Assembly (NCBI RefSeq): GCF_024112395.2
Contig: NZ_CP078013.2
Coordinates: 3,038,001-3,102,000 of the forward strand
Source of the DNA: Pseudomonas pergaminensis
Lineage (GTDB): Bacteria > Pseudomonadota > Gammaproteobacteria > Pseudomonadales > Pseudomonadaceae
Direction: 5' to 3'
DNA length: 64,000 nucleotides
The translations under genes and the position numbers were made by a program. Shown piece by piece: positions 27,701-36,700 of the stretch. The stretch's first letter is position 1, and the number at the start of each line of letters is the position of its first letter. The notes under the pieces are model-generated. The model was not told where the DNA came from. It made no database searches and saw nothing but the letters and a program-made list of their open reading frames with translations.

Positions 27701-30700
27701 AGCCAGTCGGGCGTCAGCCTGGACCTGAACCACGGACACCTGAACAACCAAGGCGGTTTGATTCATGCGCCGGGTGCACTGCTGCTGAGCAACCTCGCCA
27801 GCGTCGACAACCAGGGCGGCGAGATTTCCAGCGCCCAGGCGCTGGATTTAACCGCCGACAGCCTCGACAACCGCAGTGGCAAACTGCTCAGTGAACAAGG
27901 CCTGATCGTGCGTATCGCCCGAGCCCTGGACAACACCAAGGGCTTGATCGCCTCGACGGGGCTCGACCTGCGGGCTGACAGCCTGGTCAACGCCGAAGGC
28001 GAGTTGAAGGTGCGTGACGATGTGAAGGTGCTCGTCGCCACCGCGCTGGACAATCGACTCGGCAAAATCGTCGGCGCTACCACCGCCCTCAACAGCCAAA
28101 CACTGGATAACAGCGCTGGGCTGCTTCAGGGCGACAGTTTGCTGACCGTCTCCAATACGGGTATCGCCATCAACCGTGGCGGCCGCGTGATCAGTGGTCA
28201 ACGCCTTGACCTCTCGATCGGCCAGTTGGACAACCGGGGCGGCAGTGTGGTGTCGGCGGGCCCTATGCAGCTGCGCGGCACGACGCTGGATAACCGCGAA
28301 AACGGTGTGCTCAACGCCCGTCAGTCACTGGCCGTGACTGTCGACAACGTGGACAACCGTGGCGGCACAGTGTCCAGCGTTGCCGACCTCAACTTCACTG
28401 GCAAACAATTCGACAACAGCGCGGGCGGCCGTCTGCTGGCCAACGGCGCGTTGAGCCTGACCCTCGAGCAACTCAACAACGGGCAGGGCACCGTGCGTAG
28501 CGATAACGCCCTGACCCTGCAAACCACCACACTGAACAACGACAGCGGCCGCATCAGCAGTGGCGCGGCGCAGCAACTGGTCACCTCCGGCGCCCTCAGT
28601 AACCGCAGCGGTGAACTGCTCAGCGCCATGGCGCTGACGGTTACCAGTGCCAGCCTCGACAACAGTGGCGGCAAACTGACCGGTGACGGCGCCGTGCGCG
28701 TGACCACCGGCGCCCTGAATAATAGGAGCGGCGGGCGCCTGACCGGCGTCGATCGCCTGGACCTGACGGCAGGGCAGGTGGACAACCGGTTCGACGGCCA
28801 TATCGCCAGTAACCAGGCGCTGACGGTCAGCGTTACAGACCTGGATCAGCGCGGTGGTGGTCAGCTCTATAGCCTCAGTGATTTGAGCCTGGACATGAAC
28901 CATGGCGCCCTCAATAACACGGGTGGGCTGATTCATGCGCCGGGGCAGTTGCTGCTCAAGAACCTCTCCACGGTCGCCAACCAGAACGGCGAAATCTCAA
29001 GCGAGCACGCTTTCTCGGTCGCTGCGCAAAGCCTGGATAACAGCAACGGCGCATTGCTCAGCGATCAGGCGCTGAGCCTCACGCTCGACCAGGCACTGAT
29101 CAATATCAAAGGTCGGATTTCTGCTGCAGGCCTCAGTGCCCAGGCGGCTCGACTGGACAACACCAGCGGCGTGTTCAGCAGCTCCAGAGACCTGACGCTG
29201 ATACTCGGCGCCGACCTGCTCAATGACCACGGCGAGGTGTCCAGCGGCGGCGCCAGCGTGGTCAATGCGATGACCTTGAATAACCGCAACGGCGGCCAAG
29301 TGATGGGCGATATCAGCCTGGACCTGACGACGACCGGCGCGCTGTTCAATCAGGGCGGTACCGTGGGTGCCGGCCAGCGTTTGAATATTACTTCGGCCAG
29401 CCTGGACAACAGCCAGTCCGGCAGCCTGGTGACTGACGGCGACCTGACTGTGAAGGTCGACGGTGTGCTCGACAACCAGTCCCAGGGCGCCGTACTCGCC
29501 AAGGGCGTGATGGCGATTGAAGCGGGTAGCGTGGACAACCGCGCGGGCCGCTTGTCCGGTCAAAACTTGCTGACCTTGCGCAGTGCCAGCCTGGATAACC
29601 GTGGCGGCGCGGTGCGTGCCAATCGGGACGTGAACCTGCAAGTCGGCCAACTCGACAACCGCGCAGGCGTGCTCAACAGCAAGCAGGCGCTGACCATCAC
29701 CGGCCAATCCCTAAATAACGGGAACGGCTTGGCCAGCGCTATCGGCCCGGTGCGCCTGACCGTGGATAGCGTCGACAATGCCAAAGGCCGCATTGCCAGC
29801 CAGGATGACCTGAACGCTACCCTCGGCGTGTTGAACCAGCAGGACGGTCAACTGGTTGCCCAGGGTGATCTCACCCTTAAGGCCCAGAGCGTGGATAACC
29901 GCGACGGTGGTCTGCTGGCGGCAACAAAAGCGCTGAAACTCACGATCGACACCGTCGACAACCGCGCCGGGGAAATCTCCAGCCAGCAAGCTACCACGCT
30001 CAGCGGTCAACACCTCGACAATAGTGGCGGCAAACTGCTTGCCGGCACAGCGCTGGAACTGGCGATGGCTGAGGTGATCAACCAGGCCAAAGGTCTGGTC
30101 TTCGCCCAGGACGCACGCTTTACCGGCACGCGTCTGGACAACACCGATGGCACCTTTGGCGCGCAGCACGCCCTGGCGGTGCAGCTTTCGGCGGGCCTGG
30201 ACAACACGCGCGGCAAACTCAGCAGCGAAGGTGCCCTGACGCTGGCAGCTCAGCGCATCGACAATACCGGCGGCGGCATTTCCAGCGCCGGGCCGCTGAC
30301 CCTCACTAGCGCCACCGACCTGCTGAATAACAGCGGCACTGTCGAGAGTGCCCAAGCGCTCGCATTGACAAGCGCCAGCCTCGACAACAGCCAAGGCCTG
30401 CTCAAGAGCCAGGGCGCCACGACGCTCAATACCGGGCTGTTCAATAACGGCGTCGGTGGTCGAGTAATCAGTGCCGACACGCTTGACCTCACAGCCACCC
30501 AATTCAACAACAGCGGGCATCTCGCCAGCGTCGGCATCCTGAATGCCAACCTCACCGGCCTCACGCAACTGGGCGGCGCGGAGCTGGTAAGCAGCACGCA
30601 GCTGATCCTCGACTTGCATAACGGCGAACTGGTCAACGCCGGTTTGATCAACGCGCCGCTGCTGATGCTCAACCACGTCGCCAGTATCGATAACAGCGAC

Positions 30701-33700
30701 GGCGAAATCTCCAGCCAGAACGCATTTGCCCTGGCCGCCAAAAACCTCACGAACAACAACGGCAAACTGATCAGCAACCAGGCGCTGACCCTGCGGGTGG
30801 AACAGCTGTTGGCCAACGTCAAAGGTCATATCAACGCGGCCAGCCTCGACGCCCGCAGTACTCGTCTGGACAACACAGACGGCCTGCTCAGCGGCCGTGG
30901 CGAGGTCACGCTCAGCGCCTCCGAGCTGATCGACAATACGCGCGGCAGTGTGATTGCCGACGGCAGCTTGCTGCTGACCGGCGCAGCCCTGGATAACCGC
31001 ACGGGCGAGATCGCCGGCAAGGCCCAGGTCACCGTCAACGTTGACCGACTCGACAACCGCAACGGCAAGCTGATCAGCACCGATGCGCTGCAACTGCGTG
31101 GCGCCACTCTGGATAACCGCAACGGTCTGGCAGGCGCTACAAAAGCGCTGAACATCGAGGTGGGCAGCATCGACAACCGCGCGGGCGAGTTGACGGGTAA
31201 CGCCGATATGACCGTCACCGGCCAGTCGTTGAATAACAGTGATAAAGGCGTGGTGTTCGCAGGCGCAGCCTTGAGCCTTGCGGTTGATCAGGTGATCAAC
31301 CGCACCCTCGGCGAATTGAATGGCCAACGCCTGAACCTTACCGGCACTTCGCTGGACAACACCGGCGGCAAGCTGCTGAGCCAGCAACCGCTGGTGCTGG
31401 CGCTGGCAGGCGATCTGGATAACAGCCAGGGCGTGCTGAGCAGCGAAGGCGCATTGGATGTAAAGGCGCGCAGCCTGAACAACAGCCAGGGCAGCCTGTC
31501 CAGCGCCAAGGGTTTGAGCGTGGCCGTCAGCGGTACGCTGAATAACCAGCAAGGCAAGTTGGTGACGGATGGCGGCCTGACACTGGGCAGCGCCAGTCTG
31601 GGCAACCAGCAGGGCGTGATCAGCGGCAAAGGCCCGGTGGTGCTGACCACGGGCGAATTGAATAACCAGGCCGGTCGTCTCAACAGCGGCGATACCCTGA
31701 CGTTGACCACCGCGCAGTTGAACAACGGTGGCAGCATCGGCAGCGCCAAGGCCCTGACCGCCAGCGTCAGCGGTTTGGCTCAGCAGGGCGGCAAACTGTT
31801 CAGCAACGCAGGCCTGAGCCTTGACCTGAACAACGGTCAATTGGATAACCAGGGCGGCTTGATCAATGCGGCCGGCCCGTTGCTGCTCAATAGGCTTGCC
31901 ACGGTTGCCAACAACAACGGCGAAATCTCCAGCGGCCAGGCCTTCACTTTGGCCGCGCAAAGCCTCGACAACAGCAACGGCAAACTGCTGAGCAATCAGG
32001 CCCTGATCGTGCGCGTCGATCAGGCCCTGAGCAACGTCAAAGGTTTGTTCGGTAGCGCCAGCCTCGACGCCCACGCGGCGGCTGTCGACAACCGTGGCGG
32101 CACCCTGACCAGCCGTGGCGACCTGCGATTGACCAGTGACGGCTTGCTGAGCAACGGCGATCGAGGCTTGATCAACGCGGCGCAAGCGCTGAACGTGCGC
32201 AGCGCCGACCTGAACAACCAAAATGGCAGCTTGCTGGGCGGCGCCGTCACCCTCAACGCCATGGCCCTGGACAACACGGCCAGCGGCCTGATCAACAGCC
32301 AGAGCAGCTTGAACCTGACGGCCGCCAGCCTCAACACCGGCACCGGCGGCGAAGTCTCGGCCAAAGGCGCGATGACCCTGGGCCTGACTGCCTTGGCCGT
32401 GGCCGGGGGGCGGATTATCGGTGAGCAGGGCATGAGCCTTGATCTCAACGGCAGTGATTTGGATAACCGTAACGGCTTGATTCTCGCCAACGGACCCCTG
32501 ACCCTTAACAACCTCCGTGACCTTAATAACAGCAACGGTGAAATCTCCAGTCAGCAGGGTTTTTCCCTGACGGCGCGCAGCCTGGACAACAGTGGCGGCA
32601 AGCTGATCAGCAGCCAGACGCTGGGCGTCAATGCCGCCAGCCTGAACAACAGCGCCAAGGGGTTGCTGTCTGGCGCGCAAGGCCTGAACGTAAGCGGCGG
32701 CAACCTCGACAACCGTGACCACGGTACGCTCGTCAGCCGCAACGGCTCGATTGATATGCGCTTGAGCGGCACCCTGCAAAACAACACCGAAGGTGCGTTG
32801 GTCAGCCAAGGTCGACTGGATGTCAGCGCTGCCAGCGTGGATAACCGCGGCAGTGGCGTGCTCTCCAGCGGCGCCGGGCAGACATTGGCAGTGACCGGCG
32901 CGCTGGTAAACGGCGATGGCGGGCTGATTGAAAGCGGCGACACGCTGGGTGTGCAAGCCGCCACGCTGGCCAACCAGGGCACCATCAACGCCCAGCGGGC
33001 CTTCACCTTCACCGGTACCGACCTGACCAACAACGGCGGCAGCCTGCTCAGCAACGGGCAGGTGACCCTCGACTTGCTCGGCAACCTCAACAACAGCGGC
33101 GGCAAAATCGCCAGCGTCGGGCCGCTGCTGCTGCAGCGTGCCAACCAGGTCTATAACGATGCCGATGGCAAAATCATCAGTCAGAGCCTGCTGACGCTGC
33201 TCGCTGGCGGCCTGGACAACAGCGAGCGCGGCACCATCGCTGGCAAGGAACGCGTGGTGATCACCACCGCCGGCATTGTGCAAAACCACACGGACGGCCT
33301 GATCTACAGCCAGGACGCCGACGTGCAACTGAACGCGGCAGGCTTGAACAATGCCAAGGGCAATGTGCAGGGTCAGACCGGGCTTGGTCTGGGGATCAAT
33401 GGGGATGTCGATAACCGCGGCGGCACCCTGGCCAGCCTCAAAGGCCTGCTGGATGCGCGCCTGACCGGCGGTTTAAATAACGGCGGCGGCATCATCCAGG
33501 CTCAAGGTTTGAACCTGATTGCCAACCGCGTCGACAACCAGACCGGGCGCATCGCCGCGCAGACAGGCGATGCCGTGATCAACGCCAGCGCTTTCGCCAA
33601 TGCCAATGGCGGCGTGTATGCCAAAGGTCTGGTGCGGGTGGCCGGGCAAACGCTGGACAACAGCGCAGGGCAAATCGCCGGTGGCGTGATTGACCTGAGC

Positions 33701-36700
33701 GCGACGGGCGCGCTGACTAACCGCGCTGGCGTGGTTGAAAGCGACAGCACCTTGAGTGTGGTGGCTGACAGCGTCGATAACGGCGCTGGCAAACTGCGCG
33801 CTCTGGGCGGCGGGGGCAAGACGCTGTTCCAGATCGGCAACCTGTTCAATAACCGCAACGGTGTGGTGGAAACCGCCAACACCGACCTGACCCTGGCGGC
33901 CAACAGCTTCCTGAATAGCGACGGGCGATTGCTGCACGTGGGCGACGGCAACTTCGACATTTCCCTGCCAAACGTCACCGGCGCCGGTGGCAGCATCGTC
34001 ACGCGGGGCGGCCTTACGCTCAACGCTGACACCTGGAGCAACAGCAGTGTTATCCAGGCGGGGCGATTGAACGTCAACGTCAATAACTTTACCCAGACCG
34101 ACACCGGGCAACTGTTGGCGTCCACGCGCCTGGAAGGCAAGGGCGGCAACTGGACCAACAACGGGCTGATTGCCAGTGACGGCAGCATGGCGCTGCAGTT
34201 GACCGGCACGTATCAGGGCAACGGCAAGGTCAGCAGCGTGGGAGCGCTGGATATGTCGGCAGCGCAACTGACCCTCACTGAACTGGCGAGCATTGCTGCA
34301 GGCGGTGCCACCACGATCAACGCTGCCGGCCAGTTGACCAACCGCGGACGGTTGACCTCCAACAGCGCCTTGACCGTCAACGCAGGTGATGTGACTAACT
34401 TCGGCACACTGGCCAGTGGGCAAAACCTGCTGATCAACGCACAAACCCTGACCAATGACCTCATTCGACAGAATCAAGGCTCGTTGCTGCTCAGTGGCGG
34501 CGACATGAAGTTGCAAGTGGGCACACTGACCAACCGCTACAGCGATATCTACAGCCTCGTCGGGGTTGAGGTGGGCGGGTACAACGGCGCTGAACGTGCG
34601 ACGCGGGTGGATAACCTGTCGGGGCGGATTGAGTCTACGGGGGATATGTCGCTGAAGTCGGCGGTTGTGACGAATAAGATGGAGAGTTTTAGTGTTAAGA
34701 CCACTAACGCCGTCTCTGCCAATATCGGTGTCCGGTGTTTTGGCTGCAACTCTGCCGGGCAGAATGGTGTGTTCAGCTCCCATCTTGTCTGGCAGCAAAA
34801 TTTTAATGTCGAGAGCACCGGGGAGCAGGTGGTCGCCAATATCGTATCCGGCAAAAAGCTGAGCGTGCTGGGCGATAAGTTCGAAAACTTTAACTCGGCC
34901 GTTTCTGCCGTAGGTGACATCAATATTGCGGTCGCTGACTTTAATAACACCGCCAGTTCGCTGGGGAGCTATCAAAGCCTTAAATATATAAATATGCAGC
35001 CCGGCGTTGGGCTGTGGTCGAGAATATTCGCTTATAACGCGGCCAATGATCCGACGTATAACCGCACTATTCACTTCTGGAATGCCGCCGAGCAAGAAAC
35101 CATCGTTGGGCTTAAACAACCCACCGATCGCAACCAGACTATCGCGACCTACAAGTTGAATTTCGGACCGAAAGGGGGCGTCGGTGCTTCTGTTCCTAAA
35201 GCCAACTTCATACCGGGTGTCACCGTCCAGGCACCGGCAGAAATCCTCGGTGCCACCCCATTCGCTGAAAAGATAATTGCCGCCGCAGGGGCGACTTTTT
35301 TACCCGCGATCATTCAAGCTGGCGGTAACGTTTCCATCAACGCCACCAACAAAATCACTAACGGCGTCGAACGCTCTTTCGTTACCACGGCCACCGGCGC
35401 ACCACGCAGCACCAATACCCAAGCCGCAGGCACCGGCAATACCACGGTCATCAACCTCAACCGCCAATTGCCGCCAGACCTCGCCCAACGCAAAGTCGAC
35501 CCACTGACGCTGCCCGGCTTCAGCCTACCCAGCGGCCAAAACGGCCTGTTCCGCGTGAGCGGGCAAGGCACCGCCACCCAGCAAACCGCTCAGTCGGGCA
35601 CTGGCTCGCAAAGCTGGACCATGGGCGGCGCCGATGTAAGCCTGGCCCAGCGTCAGCAGGCGCTTGCTGAAAGCCAAGGCCGTACGCTCCAGCTGGATGG
35701 TGCGACTCAGGTCACGACCAGCACCCGCCAAGTCTCGGTCGCGTCGCGTGAAGCTGGCGGCATCACCGCCGAGGCCCGTGCAATCAATGCCTCAGGCACC
35801 GGCAGCGCCGACACCGTTACCGGTCTTCCGGGCCGCACTTCCGGCGCCGATATCACGCGGTTGGACGGCATCACTGCCGCCAATCAAGCGGGTACGCCCG
35901 CCGTTAACGGTATTGATCTAGCGGGTCTAAACCCTTCCGACCGCGATCCGAGCGCCGCCGTGACCACGCCAGCAGGCACGCCGACCCTGGTTGTGCCGGG
36001 CGTGTCCACCGTGGACCGAAACACCCGCGTCAGCGCCAATCAGGCCGGTGATTTCAACCTGCCCGGCATCACCCCTCTGGCGGCCACAACGGCGGGCGCT
36101 TCCGGGACCGTCAGCGGGCAAACCCTCAACCGCGTGCAAGGCTTGCCGGGCAGCAAGGTAGTCTCGCAGCCGCATAAATACCTGATCGAAACGAACCCGG
36201 TACTGACCGACCTCAAACAGTTCATGAGCTCGGATTACCTGCTCGCAGGGCTGGGCTACAACCCCGACGACAGTGCCAAGCGTCTGGGCGATGGCCTCTA
36301 CGAACAACGACTGATCCAGCAAGCCATTGTCGACCGCACCGGCCAACGCTTCATCGACGGTAAGACCTCGGACGAAGCGGTATTCCGTTACCTGATGGAC
36401 AACGCCATCCGCAGCAAACAGTCGCTGGACCTGTCGGTAGGCGTGTCGTTGACGGGCCAGCAAGTGGCCGCGTTAACCCACGACATCGTGTGGCTGGAAG
36501 AGCAGGTGGTCAACGGTGAAAAAGTCCTGGTGCCCGTGGTGTACCTGGCGCAGGCCGATAATCGATTGGCGCCTAACGGTGCATTGATTGTGGGCCAGGA
36601 CGTCAGCCTTATCGCCGGTAAAAACCTCGAGAACGCCGGTACTCTGCGAGCGAGTAACAACCTGTCGGCCGTCGCGGGCAACGACCTGATCAACAGCGGC

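Noticed and set aside
29711..33328. A 1205-residue open frame on the minus strand inside the haemagglutinin gene, and other long antisense frames there
   Set aside because: It mirrors the repeat structure of the plus-strand gene; the product is a low-complexity string with no domain, and high-GC codon bias explains the lack of stops.
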